DNA of 64,000 nucleotides from IMG/VR virus record IMGVR_UViG_3300021406_000010, positions 62,001 to 126,000 of that record, one strand, 5' to 3'. Positions 8,191-17,058 of the stretch are shown here, piece by piece. Made by a program: the position numbers and the translations under genes. A model generated the notes under the pieces. That model searched no databases, had not been told where the DNA came from, and saw only the letters and a program-made list of their open reading frames with translations. This DNA is from a virus. Within the stretch, counting starts at the first letter, position 1. The number at the start of each line of letters is the position of its first letter.

Positions 8191-8963
8191 GCGATGATCT
8201 CCACTCCGCGCTCGTAGTGCGACAGCACGGCCCGGTACTTCGCGGCCACGCCCTCGGCGAACTCCTCGTCGTAGCCGAAGTGAAACTCCCGGGTGTCCCA
8301 CGGCATGCCCATCGTCAGGAAGAACACGATGTACTTCCGCAGGCCGGACAGCCTCATGCACTCCTGCATCTGCGCCCAGTACCTCGGCCACCGCTCCCGG
8401 AACTGGGCGGAGTCCATGTCCCGGATGGCCGGCCGGTCCCTCGTCGCCTTGAAGCCGAAGACGTAGATCGACTTGAAGTCAAAGCCCAGCGGCCCCTCGC
8501 CGCCCAGGTCGAGGATGGCGTCCAGGTGGCAGCGCGACCGGGTCTCATGGTCAGCGAACCCGTGCTCCGTGCAGTACTTCTCCGGGTCGGGCCGGGCGCG
8601 CAGCATCCTGCGTGGCCGGCCGCAATTGGGGCAGCAGGTGGCGGGCAGCGGGACCGAAGCCCCCATCCAGTCGAGGAACGACTCGATGATCGCGTGCCCG
8701 AGGGAGCCGAACATGACGCTCATCATCGACTGGTAGTCCATGTCCTCCGGCCCGGCCTGCCCGGTGAGCCACAGCCACAGCTCGCGGTCGGTGGCCAGGG
8801 GATGCTGGGAGGCGTGGAACCAGCCGTCCGGCTCGCGCCGCACCGGCCGGGACACCATCAGGTTCAGCGTGGCGGGAGCCTCCCGGAGGATCCAGGAATA
8901 GAACAATGGTTTAATCAGGCATCCTTCGGCAGCCATATCGCCAATCCCAGTGATAATTGGCAT
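8187..8963 (-). CDS. PD-(D/E)XK exonuclease, Cas4/RecB-like
   Basis: 258 residues. GHAIIESFLDWMG gives the N-terminal nuclease His. The core is RCHLDAILDLGG then GFDFKS, the D...DxK signature of RecB/Cas4 nucleases. A CCPNCG plus YCTEHG pair suggests a bound metal. Such enzymes process DNA ends for recombination, in line with RecA and RuvC-like genes nearby. The first 15 residues, MPIITGIGDMAAEGC, nearly repeat the start of the HNH gene just upstream, and the first 25 codons are less GC-rich than the rest; see findings. Its ATG directly abuts the HNH stop (TAGATG). Confidence 0.7.
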   Translation of the reverse strand: MPIITGIGDMAAEGCLIKPLFYSWILREAPATLNLMVSRPVRREPDGWFHASQHPLATDRELWLWLTGQAGPEDMDYQSMMSVMFGSLGHAIIESFLDWMGASVPLPATCCPNCGRPRRMLRARPDPEKYCTEHGFADHETRSRCHLDAILDLGGEGPLGFDFKSIYVFGFKATRDRPAIRDMDSAQFRERWPRYWAQMQECMRLSGLRKYIVFFLTMGMPWDTREFHFGYDEEFAEGVAAKYRAVLSHYERGVEIIA

Positions 8964-9521
8964 CTACGTCACCAACCCCCGGTGAGTCGCATAATAGCTA
9001 CGATTATAATCCCGCTGACAGATGATGCACCGCCTGCCTTTTCCGTTGGATCTGCTATGCGTACTTTCGTCAGTAAACTCATGTCCATTATCGCAGTGAG
9101 TGCGATTGGCTAGCGGGTGATGTCCATTGCGTACGTAGTCATTCATGTTCTGCTGGTGGGTGCCGTAGTACAGGTTGGTGCAGTGATTATTGGAAGGAAC
9201 GTCATCCAGGTGGCAGACTTCAGTGTGGTCAGGGGCTGGCCCGATGAACGATGCCGCGACTAGTTGGTGAACATAGAATCGCCTGACCAGCAGCTTCCCG
9301 GAACCGTCCTTGCCTCCTTCATAAAGACTGACCATCGGATGCCCGCTCTTTGGGTGTACTGGCGTTTTGAGTAGGCCACCACGAGACCCCTGACGCTTCG
9401 CACTTTGCATTCTGCCGCACGAAGAAATTGCGTAAAATCCGTAACCTTCAATGGAAGACCACTCCTCTGAAGCACAGCAGCCGCTGTTGGCCATGTCCCC
9501 TATCCCGGCGATGACGGGCAT
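8964..9521 (-). CDS. HNH homing endonuclease (NUMOD4-type) inserted at exonuclease start
   Basis: 185 residues. After a borrowed start (MPVIAGIGDMANSGC) it has EEWSSIEGYGFYAISSCGR, typical of the NUMOD4 motif, then the HNH core VCHLDDVPSNNHCTNLYYGT, and a C-terminal zinc-like set (HCDNGHEF, CIICQRDYNR). Family members nick or cut intron-less or gene-less alleles and spread. Codon use is AT-richer than neighbours, a sign of transfer. The ATG at 9521 shares one base with the upstream TGA, the coupling presumably once used by the exonuclease gene. Confidence 0.8.
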   Translation of the reverse strand: MPVIAGIGDMANSGCCASEEWSSIEGYGFYAISSCGRMQSAKRQGSRGGLLKTPVHPKSGHPMVSLYEGGKDGSGKLLVRRFYVHQLVAASFIGPAPDHTEVCHLDDVPSNNHCTNLYYGTHQQNMNDYVRNGHHPLANRTHCDNGHEFTDESTHSRSNGKGRRCIICQRDYNRSYYATHRGLVT

Positions 9522-10045
9522 CAGCGGCCTCCCGCGATGAGCTTGCTGGGGTATCTCTCGATGCGCCCCTGGTAGGGCGGGGTCACGCAGTGCCACTGGG
9601 AGAAGTTCCCGGCCGTCCTGCTCATCCGGATCGCCTGCCAGGTCCCGCTGCGCCTCGACCTCGGATCGCGCTCAGGGTAGGCGGGGAAGCCGAACACGGC
9701 GGTGGCCTCCGCGACGAGCCGGGCGTTGCGGTCCTCGTAGGTGGTGCCAGGCGGCATCTCGATGACGGTGACGCGGCCCGGAAGGCCGTCCAGCGCGGGG
9801 TCCTCCCACCAGGGGTCCACCCGGCTGCGGTCAGCGGGGACGATGACCACGTGCTCCGCCCCGGGGCGGTTCACGTAAAGCCACCGGCCGATGGAGGCGT
9901 CCCCGCCGGTGCAGCCTCCGGTCAGGTAGCGGTCAGCGTGCGGGACATGGACCGTGAGCACGTTGGTAACAACGCCCTCGGCTGCCTCGTCGCTCAGGCT
10001 CCTGGCGGCGGTGAAGGACACCGTGGCCAGGCTGGCGGGAGTCAC
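9521..10045 (-). CDS. SLOG/DprA-like Rossmann-fold protein
   Basis: 174 residues from GTG 10045, overlapping the previous stop as GTGA. The middle reads YLTGGCTGGDASIGRW then HVVIVPADRSRVDPWW, the Gly-rich nucleotide-binding turn and following strand of SLOG proteins (DprA and LOG relatives), which bind nucleotides or DNA. It neighbours RecA, as DprA would, but the true ligand is unknown. Confidence 0.55.
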   Translation of the reverse strand: MTPASLATVSFTAARSLSDEAAEGVVTNVLTVHVPHADRYLTGGCTGGDASIGRWLYVNRPGAEHVVIVPADRSRVDPWWEDPALDGLPGRVTVIEMPPGTTYEDRNARLVAEATAVFGFPAYPERDPRSRRSGTWQAIRMSRTAGNFSQWHCVTPPYQGRIERYPSKLIAGGR

Positions 10046-10887
10046 CCGACCTCGATCGACGGATCGGACGCGCACACCCGGACGACCAGCTTCCCGTCCG
10101 CGTACAGGTCGCCGTCGGGGACCCGCAGGTCGTTGACGACCAGGCGCGGCCGGTTGGACGAATCGGGGGACCGCTCGACGCGCACCGAGCTGACCCCGAA
10201 GAGAAGCTGGTGGCCCTGCTCGTCGTAGGCGATGCCGGACCGGACCAGGCGGTCCGGCACCTGCACTGATTCTGGCACCCGCGCAGAGTGGATAACGCGC
10301 CATGGCAGCCGGGGTATGTACGGCGGAACCTCGGGAGCTCCTTCGCGGGCCTCGGCCAGGGCGGCAAGGGCCTCGGCCAGGGCGTCGGACAGCTTCCTGG
10401 CAGCCTGTTTTGCCGCGTCCGCCCTGGCGTTGGCATTCTCCAGGCGCACCTCAGCCGTGGCGACCTCGGCCCGCATCCGGTCCAGCTCCTCGCGAAGCTC
10501 GGGGAGGGTGCTGAGGGAGGCCTCGACCTCCTCCCACTTGCGCGCCGCCTCCAGGATCTCGGACAGGTCCACGTCCCGGATGGCGACCAGGTCCCAGGCG
10601 ACCTCGGTCAGCTTGCCGTTGGCGTACCACCGCATCGGCAGCGCGATCCGGTCTCCCTGCGCCTGCTCGTTCAGCTTGTCGAGCATCTTCCGGGTGATGG
10701 TGATTGACTCGCCCAGCGTCGACTTCCCGTCCCACCGGAAGGTCCACTGCCCGCCTAGCGGCGTGTGCCCGTCCAGCTGGTCGTCCCACTGGTTGCCGCT
10801 GCTGCCCGTCTTCTGGCCGCCGAGCACCCGGGCGGTGTGCAGCTCGTGCAAGCGCCCCATCTCGGCCGTGGGGGAAGTCCCCGTCAT
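10042..10887 (-). CDS. Putative nuclease/DNA-binding protein with coiled coil
   Basis: 281 residues. The N-terminal 100 residues (GGQKTGSSGNQWDDQ, FRWDGKST, ITITRKMLDKL) resemble small PD-(D/E)XK endonuclease or Hjc-like folds. A coiled coil of about 60 residues (LRLENANARADAAKQ type) follows, then a beta-rich end. Its ATGA overlaps the RecA stop. The nuclease call is tentative. Confidence 0.4.
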   Translation of the reverse strand: MTGTSPTAEMGRLHELHTARVLGGQKTGSSGNQWDDQLDGHTPLGGQWTFRWDGKSTLGESITITRKMLDKLNEQAQGDRIALPMRWYANGKLTEVAWDLVAIRDVDLSEILEAARKWEEVEASLSTLPELREELDRMRAEVATAEVRLENANARADAAKQAARKLSDALAEALAALAEAREGAPEVPPYIPRLPWRVIHSARVPESVQVPDRLVRSGIAYDEQGHQLLFGVSSVRVERSPDSSNRPRLVVNDLRVPDGDLYADGKLVVRVCASDPSIEVG

Positions 10888-11951
10888 GGCGTGCCTTCCT
10901 CGTCTTCGTCCTCGTCCTTCGGGTCCTCGAAGGGGATCGCGGCCCGCACCTCGTCACGCGCCTCCTGGCTAGCCCGCAGCCTGGTCAGCACGGCGGCCTC
11001 GCCATGGAGCCGGTCGCCGCCTGGCATCACGTAGTAGCCGCCGGGCTGCTGGTCTATCGCCTTCAGCCGCACCCCCAGCTTCAGGTGCTCGTGGGCGGAA
11101 TCGATGCCCTGCGGACCATGCTCCTCGGTCGCCTGGCTGTTGATCCAGAACTCGGCCACCCGGGACGAGGCGCCGGTCTTCAGCCGGGAGACCCGCGCCC
11201 GGCTCAGCCGACCGGTTACCTCCTCCTCGCCCCAGTAGGCGCCCTTGCGCTGGCTGCCCTGCGCGAATACCTGCGCCATCTCGATCTTGGCGGTAGTCGC
11301 GTGCTGCATCGCCTTCGGCCCGGCCGACACGTCACCGCTCATCATCGATCCTGGATTGGCGCGGTACTGGTTGACCAGCAGGATGGTGACGCCATTGTCC
11401 CGGGCGAGGGTGGCGAGGTGCTTGGACATCCTGGTGATCACCTGGGCGTTCTTGCCGACCAGGTCCTTCTCCGCGTCCTTGTCCAGGGCCTTCTTGCTCT
11501 CCAGGCCGCCTATCGAGTCGACGATGATCAGCGACGCGAGGCCGCTGGCGCACCACTCCCGGGCCATGTCGCTGGCCGTCTCGGAGTCCGGCGGGAAGGG
11601 ATGGTTCCAGCGGCCCGCCTGGCGTGCCCGCTTCGAGCAGTCCACCCCGATGGCGGTAGCCCAGGCGGGCTTGAAGGTGCCCTCGATGTCCTCGTAGACG
11701 ACCCCCAGGTCCGGGAACATTCGCTGGTAGTTGACGGCGGCTGACAGTACCAGGGAGCTTTTCCCGGCGTCCTTCACGCCGACCAGCTCGTAGATGCGGC
11801 CCCGCCGGAATCCGCCCTCGCGCAGCGCCCAGTCCACGGCGATCGACCCGGAGGGAACTATCTCGGCAGCAGGCCGGACCAGCCCCGCCTGGCGCTCCCC
11901 GTAGGACCTCCCCATCTTCGCGGCGAAGGCCGCAAGCTGGCGGGCGGTCAC
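10884..11951 (-). CDS. recA: RecA-like recombinase
   Basis: 355 residues. Walker A GVKDAGKSS (residues 58-66), Walker B ASLIIVDSIGG (about 139-149), and ILLVNQYRANPGSMM with the loop-2-like region identify a RecA/UvsX-family strand-exchange ATPase. The C-terminus is strongly acidic (DPKDEDEDEEGTP), as in bacterial RecA, where it modulates DNA binding. The Walker A differs from the bacterial GPESSGKTT. It starts with ATGA coupling to the gene downstream and probably acts with the exonuclease and resolvase. Confidence 0.85.
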   Translation of the reverse strand: MTARQLAAFAAKMGRSYGERQAGLVRPAAEIVPSGSIAVDWALREGGFRRGRIYELVGVKDAGKSSLVLSAAVNYQRMFPDLGVVYEDIEGTFKPAWATAIGVDCSKRARQAGRWNHPFPPDSETASDMAREWCASGLASLIIVDSIGGLESKKALDKDAEKDLVGKNAQVITRMSKHLATLARDNGVTILLVNQYRANPGSMMSGDVSAGPKAMQHATTAKIEMAQVFAQGSQRKGAYWGEEEVTGRLSRARVSRLKTGASSRVAEFWINSQATEEHGPQGIDSAHEHLKLGVRLKAIDQQPGGYYVMPGGDRLHGEAAVLTRLRASQEARDEVRAAIPFEDPKDEDEDEEGTP

Positions 11952-12193
11952 GACAGCCGCCTGCGCCGCAGGCCGCGCCGGTAGAGGCGCGCGGACTCAG
12001 CCGTCCAGGATGCGACGACGTACGCGAAGCAGGCGTTGCCGAGCAGGAACTGCGACGGGTTGAAATGGATCGAGGCGTCGCCGTAGATGGCGAAGAGGAA
12101 CTGGAGGAAGAAGGCGAGCCACCGCTGGCCGAGGGGCCTGCACCAGTACCGCGCGAAGGGCAGCGCGTGCGCGGCCGCCTGCCTGAGGATCAT
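11948..12193 (-). CDS. Small membrane protein
   Basis: 81 residues with two hydrophobic stretches (WLAFFLQFLFAIYG and FLLGNACFAYVVASW) and a very basic C-terminus (RGLRRRRLS). The C-terminal positive charge suggests that end faces the cytoplasm. Coupled by ATGA to recA. Function unknown. Confidence 0.6.
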   Translation of the reverse strand: MILRQAAAHALPFARYWCRPLGQRWLAFFLQFLFAIYGDASIHFNPSQFLLGNACFAYVVASWTAESARLYRRGLRRRRLS

Positions 12194-12408
12194 GGCTGGC
12201 CCGCCCGGTGCTTCTTAACCCACGAGCGATGGCGGCCAGTCCAGGCGAAGGCCTCGCTGCGCGCCTCCTCGCCGCTGCCCACCCGCACTCCTATGCGCCA
12301 GGAGGCGATCCACACCCGGAAGAACGGCCACCAGGCGATGTCCTTCGCCTTTGCCCGGTCACGCCGGTAAGAGCGCGCCAGCCTGCGTGGTCCTGGGTAC
12401 CGGCTCAT
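12190..12408 (-). CDS. Small basic protein
   Basis: 72 residues from ATG 12408, rich in Arg and Trp (KDIAWWPFFRVWIASWRIG), possibly membrane-associated. A TTG at 12426 is an alternative start. An operator-like dyad lies immediately upstream. Function unknown. Confidence 0.55.
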   Translation of the reverse strand: MSRYPGPRRLARSYRRDRAKAKDIAWWPFFRVWIASWRIGVRVGSGEEARSEAFAWTGRHRSWVKKHRAGQP

Positions 12409-12422
12409 GTCATCGCCTGCTC

Positions 12423-12445
12423 TCAATAGCTTGAAACATTGTATT
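12423..12445 (-). promoter_or_regulatory. Dyad operator (site 2)
   Basis: ATAGCTTGAAACATTGTATT at 12426-12445 matches the shared element at 15 of 20 positions. A minus-strand TATTGA (12428-12423) is in the usual -10 position. This is one of the weaker matches. Confidence 0.4.
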
Positions 12446-12479
12446 CGACGCGGGCACCCCGCCGCTAGTGAAGGAGGGG

Positions 12480-15400
12480 TCAGTCCCCGATGGGGGTAAT
12501 CCCCGCCAGCCGCCAGCCGGTGCGCACGCCCCGGCCGGGCACCGCGTAGGAGCGCCGCTCCGCGTCGGCGAGGACCAGGGTGCCAGGCCGGATGCGCCGC
12601 AGGTCGCCGGGGACGTCCGGCTCGTCGTCGCGGCGGGGGGAGAAGCAGGCCATGGACAGCGACGACACCTCCGTGTCAATCGCCGCCCACCACATGGTGG
12701 TGCCGGCGCGGGTCAGGGCGGGATGCCACTCGGCGAGGATCCCCGCGATCGGGAAGGTCCCCGCCCGCGCCGCCGAGGCCGCCAGGGCGATCTCCCGCGC
12801 CTGCTGGCGGGTGCCCTCCCCGTGCCGGTCCAGCTGGGCGAACGGCAGGGGCGACATCCAGGTGCCATAGGCCTCCCGGTCCTGCCGGTACAGCTCCGAG
12901 GCCCGGTACTCGGCGGCGGCGGCGGGGTCCGCCGAGGGCGGCGGAGAGTACTGGCGGCAGGCGACCGTGCACCGCTTCGGGGGGCCCTTGACGGCGAGCT
13001 TCAGCGCCCGCTTCCCCGCCGCCATCCGCTCCGCGTTGACGGCCGCGTTGCGCTCTCCCTGGAGCGCCGCCTCGGCCTGCCAGTCGTACGCGCACGGCAG
13101 CCCGCCGGGGCCGCTGGCGGCGGGGTCCTTGTGCTCGCAGCGGGTCGCGGTGCCGTCGCGGGCGCCCTGCAGCAGCAGGGCGATCCCCCGGCGGGAGGGA
13201 ATGATCGCGTCGAGGGCGCCGGCGGAGACCAGGGCGCGCAGGACGTCGGCCCTTGCCCCTGACCGGGACCGGAAGTCATCCCAGGACGAGTACGGCTGCC
13301 CCCTGGTGATCGCCTTGACGGCGGCGTCCCCGACGCCCCTGACCGACTTCAGGCCATAGGTGACGCTCAGCGGCCCGCACGTGAAATCGGCGCCTGAGAA
13401 CCTCACGTCCGGGGGGAGGACTGAGATTCCCCTGCGGCGGGCGTTGACCGCGAACGGGGCCATCCGGTCCATCTCCTTGAGGGTGGACAGGATCGAGGCG
13501 GTCATCTCGACCGGGTAGTGCGTCATCAGCCAGGCAGTCCAGTAGGACAGCACGGAGTAGCACCAGGCGTGGGCCCTCCCGAACGCGTACTTCCCGAACT
13601 CGGCCATGGCCGACCACAGCTCGCGGACCTGGTCCTCGTCGTGCCCCCGCTCCGCGCACCGGCGGATGAACTCTTCCCCTGCCGCCTCGATCTTCTCGGT
13701 CAGCTTCTTCCCCATCATCTTGCGGACGCCGTCGGCCTCCAGGTCGTCATACCCGGCCACGATCTTGCAGGCCATGAGGATGTCCTCCTGGTACGCCATC
13801 AGCCCGTAGGAGCGCTTCAGGTGCTCCTCCAGCAGCGGGTGCGGGTAGGTGACCGGCTCGGCCCCGGAGCGCCGCCGCAGGTAGGCCTCGGCGGCGCCCG
13901 AGTTGCGGGGCCCAGGCCGGATGATGGTGGTCAGGTCCGACAGGTCGCTGATGGAGCCGGGCTTCATCCGCTCGCAGTAGTCGCTGCACAGCGGGGTTTC
14001 CAACTGGAACATCCCGAGCGTCTGGCCGGTCCCGATCTCGTCGTACACCTGCGGGTCCAGGTGCTCTTCCTCCCAGCCGCGCAGGTCCAGCGCGATGCCG
14101 GCGCGCGCCTCGATCAGCTCGACCGCCCTGGCGATCGAGTCGAGGTTGCGCAGCGTCAGCATGTCGACCTTCATGTAGCCGAGGGCCTCCACGGACCGGA
14201 AGTCCCACTGGGTGACCATCAAGCCCTTTCCGCCCTCCTCGCGGCGCATCGGGATCCTCCCCGCCAGCGGGACGCCGGGGGAGATGACCAGCCCGGCGGG
14301 ATGCTGGCCGAACGCGTACACCCGGCCGGACAGGGCCTGGGCGACCTCGAACAGCTGCGGGTACCGACCCGCGTACCGGGCGATCTGCGGGTCGGTGACG
14401 AGCTCGTCCCATGGCAGCCCCAGCCCGGCGGTCCCGGCCTCGGCCTCCTCGATCAGCCCGGAGACTACCTTCATGTCGCCCACGGCCTCGTCGGGCAGGA
14501 TCGCGGCCATGACGGTGGCGAGCTTGGCCAGGCTGCGCTTCATCCCGCCCCGCAGGACGGTCCCTATCCGGACGACGTGCTCCTCGCCGTACTTCCCGAT
14601 GGCGTAGTCCTGCGCCTGCCCGCGCCTGCTGGAGGGCAGGTCCAGGTCGAAGTCGGGCAGCTCCCTGCGGCCCTCGGTGAGGAACCGCTCGAACATCAGG
14701 CCCGCCCTCAGCGGGTCGACGCTGGTGATCCCGGTCAGGTGGCTCATCAGCGACCCGGCCGCCGACCCCCTGCCGGGGCCGACGAGGATGCCCTGCGACC
14801 GGCACCAGGAAACAAGGTCCGCGACGATCAGGTAGCAGCCCGCCAGGCCCTTGCGGGCGACCATGGCGAACTCGCGGTCCTCCCGGTCGCGGTACTCCCG
14901 GGTACCGGGCACCTGGTGCCAGCCGGCCTCGCACAGCTGCCGCAGGGCCCGGGCGTCATCATCGGGGGTGCCGCCGGGGGTGAACACCGGCGGCTCGACG
15001 TGGCCGCCGACCCTCGCGGTGCACCGGTCCGCGATCTCCAGGGTATTGCGGAAGGCCGCGTCCAGCATGTCGCGGTCCAGGTAGCCGAGCAGCTCGCGGG
15101 CGCGGTCCTCGGAAAGCATTCCGCTGAAGTTCCAGTAGTTCTCCTTGGACTTCCCCGCCTGGCAGGCCATCCACAGCCTGTGCAGCCCCTCCTCGGCGGG
15201 CGACGGGTAGTGGGCGTCGGACGCGGCGACAATCGGCAACCGGTACTCCCGGGCGATGTCCTGCAGCATCAGGTTGAGGCGGCGCTGGTCGGGGATCTCG
15301 TTGGGTTGCACCTCCAGCATCAGCCGACCGGGGAACAGGGCGCGGAGCCGGTCCAGGGAGTCCAGGGCCTCGTCCACCCGCCCTTCCAGGAGGTCCTGCG

Positions 15401-15938
15401 ACAGGACGCCGCCCAGGCAGGAGGTGGTGGCGATCAGGTCGCTCCCGTAGCGCTCCAGCAGCTCCCAGTCGACCCGGGGGCGCCCGTAGAAGCCGGTAGC
15501 GAAGGACTCGCTGGAGGCCGCCCACAAGTCGTGCAGGCCCCTGTTGCCCTGCGCGATGAGGATGAGGTGGTCGCCGTTGACCAGCTGCTTCTGGGCCGCC
15601 TTAGCCGCCTGCACCTCGGCCTCAAGGCGGCGGATCTCCGGCGTGACGATGGTGCCGTCGCCATCCGCGAGGGCGGCCAGCCGGGCACGCTGCCCGGCGG
15701 TGTCCGGCGGGCGGGCGAGGCGGTCGGGCCGGAAGTAGGCCTCCATGCCGAGCAGTGGCTTGATCCCCGCCTTGTCGCACTCGGCCTGGTGCTGGACGTG
15801 CACGGCGGCGTTCCCGTGGTCGGTGCACGCGACGGCGGGGATCCCGAGGCTGGCGGCCATCGCGGCGACCTCGGCGGGAGTCTGCTCGCCGTCGAGGACG
15901 GACAAGTCGGTGTGGCAGTGCAGGTCGGCGTACGTCAT
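12480..15938 (-). CDS. dnaE: DNA polymerase III alpha subunit (C-family replicase)
   Basis: 1152 residues, full length for DnaE. The N-terminal PHP domain begins DLHCHTDLSVLDG and has CTDHGNAAVHV. The palm has GPGRGSAAGS and PDFDLDLPSS, the catalytic Asp pair that reads PDIDIDF in bacteria. The helix-hairpin-helix region includes VRGVGDAAVKAI, and the C-terminus is OB-like. I chose ATG 15938 (after GGAAGGCCGCCC) because the PHP motif starts there; the longer frame adds unrelated residues. With its own primase-helicase, SSB-like protein and FEN nuclease the phage probably copies its genome largely independently of the host. No proofreading exonuclease gene was seen. Confidence 0.9.
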   Translation of the reverse strand: MTYADLHCHTDLSVLDGEQTPAEVAAMAASLGIPAVACTDHGNAAVHVQHQAECDKAGIKPLLGMEAYFRPDRLARPPDTAGQRARLAALADGDGTIVTPEIRRLEAEVQAAKAAQKQLVNGDHLILIAQGNRGLHDLWAASSESFATGFYGRPRVDWELLERYGSDLIATTSCLGGVLSQDLLEGRVDEALDSLDRLRALFPGRLMLEVQPNEIPDQRRLNLMLQDIAREYRLPIVAASDAHYPSPAEEGLHRLWMACQAGKSKENYWNFSGMLSEDRARELLGYLDRDMLDAAFRNTLEIADRCTARVGGHVEPPVFTPGGTPDDDARALRQLCEAGWHQVPGTREYRDREDREFAMVARKGLAGCYLIVADLVSWCRSQGILVGPGRGSAAGSLMSHLTGITSVDPLRAGLMFERFLTEGRRELPDFDLDLPSSRRGQAQDYAIGKYGEEHVVRIGTVLRGGMKRSLAKLATVMAAILPDEAVGDMKVVSGLIEEAEAGTAGLGLPWDELVTDPQIARYAGRYPQLFEVAQALSGRVYAFGQHPAGLVISPGVPLAGRIPMRREEGGKGLMVTQWDFRSVEALGYMKVDMLTLRNLDSIARAVELIEARAGIALDLRGWEEEHLDPQVYDEIGTGQTLGMFQLETPLCSDYCERMKPGSISDLSDLTTIIRPGPRNSGAAEAYLRRRSGAEPVTYPHPLLEEHLKRSYGLMAYQEDILMACKIVAGYDDLEADGVRKMMGKKLTEKIEAAGEEFIRRCAERGHDEDQVRELWSAMAEFGKYAFGRAHAWCYSVLSYWTAWLMTHYPVEMTASILSTLKEMDRMAPFAVNARRRGISVLPPDVRFSGADFTCGPLSVTYGLKSVRGVGDAAVKAITRGQPYSSWDDFRSRSGARADVLRALVSAGALDAIIPSRRGIALLLQGARDGTATRCEHKDPAASGPGGLPCAYDWQAEAALQGERNAAVNAERMAAGKRALKLAVKGPPKRCTVACRQYSPPPSADPAAAAEYRASELYRQDREAYGTWMSPLPFAQLDRHGEGTRQQAREIALAASAARAGTFPIAGILAEWHPALTRAGTTMWWAAIDTEVSSLSMACFSPRRDDEPDVPGDLRRIRPGTLVLADAERRSYAVPGRGVRTGWRLAGITPIGD

Positions 15939-15959
15939 GGGCGGCCTTCCGGGGACAGG

Positions 15960-15995
15960 CCGGCCGTGCCACCCCGGGGAAAGTGGCACGGCCGG
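15960..15995 (-). terminator. Perfect 13-bp hairpin between SSB-like and polymerase genes
   Basis: Arms CCGGCCGTGCCAC (15960-15972) and GTGGCACGGCCGG (15983-15995) are perfectly complementary with a 10-base loop. There is no T-run, which is normal for high-GC actinobacterial terminators. Because the polymerase follows on the same strand it may attenuate rather than end transcription. Confidence 0.55.
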
Positions 15996-16006
15996 AGATC
16001 GGGTGG

Positions 16007-17038
16007 CTAGAAGGCGGGCGCCATGTCTTCCTGGTCGTCCTGGGGCGCCTGCGCGGCCTCGCGCTCAGCGAAATCGCGGTCGCCGTCCGCCGCCGGGGCG
16101 CGCTTCTTGACGCGGTCCCGGAACTTCTGGGCCGCCGGGGCGTCCACGGTGGGGGCAGAGGCGGAGGCAGTCTCGCTGGCGGCCTCGCCGTCCTCGTCCT
16201 CGCCGTCCTGGCCCTTGCGTCCGTAGCCGCCCTCGGGCTCCTCGCCCTCGATGAACCAGCGGCGGTAGTGGTCGAGGGTCGAGTGGTCCAGCAGGTATGT
16301 CTCCAGGTCGAAGCCGATCAGCTCCAGGGTGCTAGTGTAGGCCTCCCATGCTTTGGTGCCCGGGGCCAGGTCCGGGGTGGGCCGGAGGGTGGCGACCGTG
16401 TACTCGTTCTCCTTGCGGGTGACCTTGACGTCGGCGTCGGACCAGGTGCCGGTGATGTACGCGGACGCGGCCGGGGCGGCCCAGAACGTCTCGTAGTTCA
16501 TCGCGACGATGACGAGCTGCGGGACCTGGTGGACGTTGCCGTCCTTGTCCTTGTGCTCGGTCATCTTGTCCCGGAGGCCGACGGGCTTGCCGGTGGCGGG
16601 GTCCTTGACCAGCTCGCGGACGGCGGCGATTCCGTACGTGAGGTACCGGGTGCGGCTCATGTCCTTCTTGAACTTCGGGTCGGGCACCCCGGCCCACCTG
16701 TCGTGCAGGTAGCAGACACCGTCGTAGCCGTCCTCCCATCCTTCGAGCGGCATCCCGTCCGGGCCGCCCAGCCGGAACTGGCGGTCCTTGCGGCAGACGC
16801 CCCACATCTTGTCCGGCCACTTGTCGCCCTTGAAGCCCTCGGGCTGGGGCTTGGTCGGCATGTAGGAGTGGACCTCGAACGAGTAAACGTCGGCCTTGTC
16901 GGTGATAAGGCGGAGGTACACGGGGTCGTCCCCGTCCTTGATGATGAGCTGGTCCAGGCGGCCGAATGACCTCTTGCGTGCCCTGGCGATCTCGTCGGCG
17001 ATCTTCTCGGCGGCTTCCGCGCCCCTGCTGAGTGGCAC
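16007..17038 (-). CDS. Putative single-stranded DNA-binding protein (gp32/SSB-like)
   Basis: 343 residues from GTG 17038 after AGAAAGGGG. The N-terminal region (DDPVYLRLITDKADVYSFEVHSY) recalls the entry to the OB-fold of large phage SSBs, and cysteines at GVCRKD and GVCYLHD could bind a metal as in gp32. The last 70 residues are acidic, ending DDQEDMAPAF, close in style to the SSB tip DDDIPF that recruits replication proteins. It lies directly upstream of the polymerase. The call rests on context and the tail; no family match is certain. Confidence 0.5.
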   Translation of the reverse strand: MPLSRGAEAAEKIADEIARARKRSFGRLDQLIIKDGDDPVYLRLITDKADVYSFEVHSYMPTKPQPEGFKGDKWPDKMWGVCRKDRQFRLGGPDGMPLEGWEDGYDGVCYLHDRWAGVPDPKFKKDMSRTRYLTYGIAAVRELVKDPATGKPVGLRDKMTEHKDKDGNVHQVPQLVIVAMNYETFWAAPAASAYITGTWSDADVKVTRKENEYTVATLRPTPDLAPGTKAWEAYTSTLELIGFDLETYLLDHSTLDHYRRWFIEGEEPEGGYGRKGQDGEDEDGEAASETASASAPTVDAPAAQKFRDRVKKRAPAADGDRDFAEREAAQAPQDDQEDMAPAF

Positions 17039-17058
17039 TGAGTGCCCCTTTCTCCCTG

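Noticed and set aside
13518-16010. Long plus-strand ORF antisense to the polymerase
   Set aside because: It is a shadow of the Pol III alpha gene, caused by third-position GC bias, with no recognisable motif or ribosome binding site.
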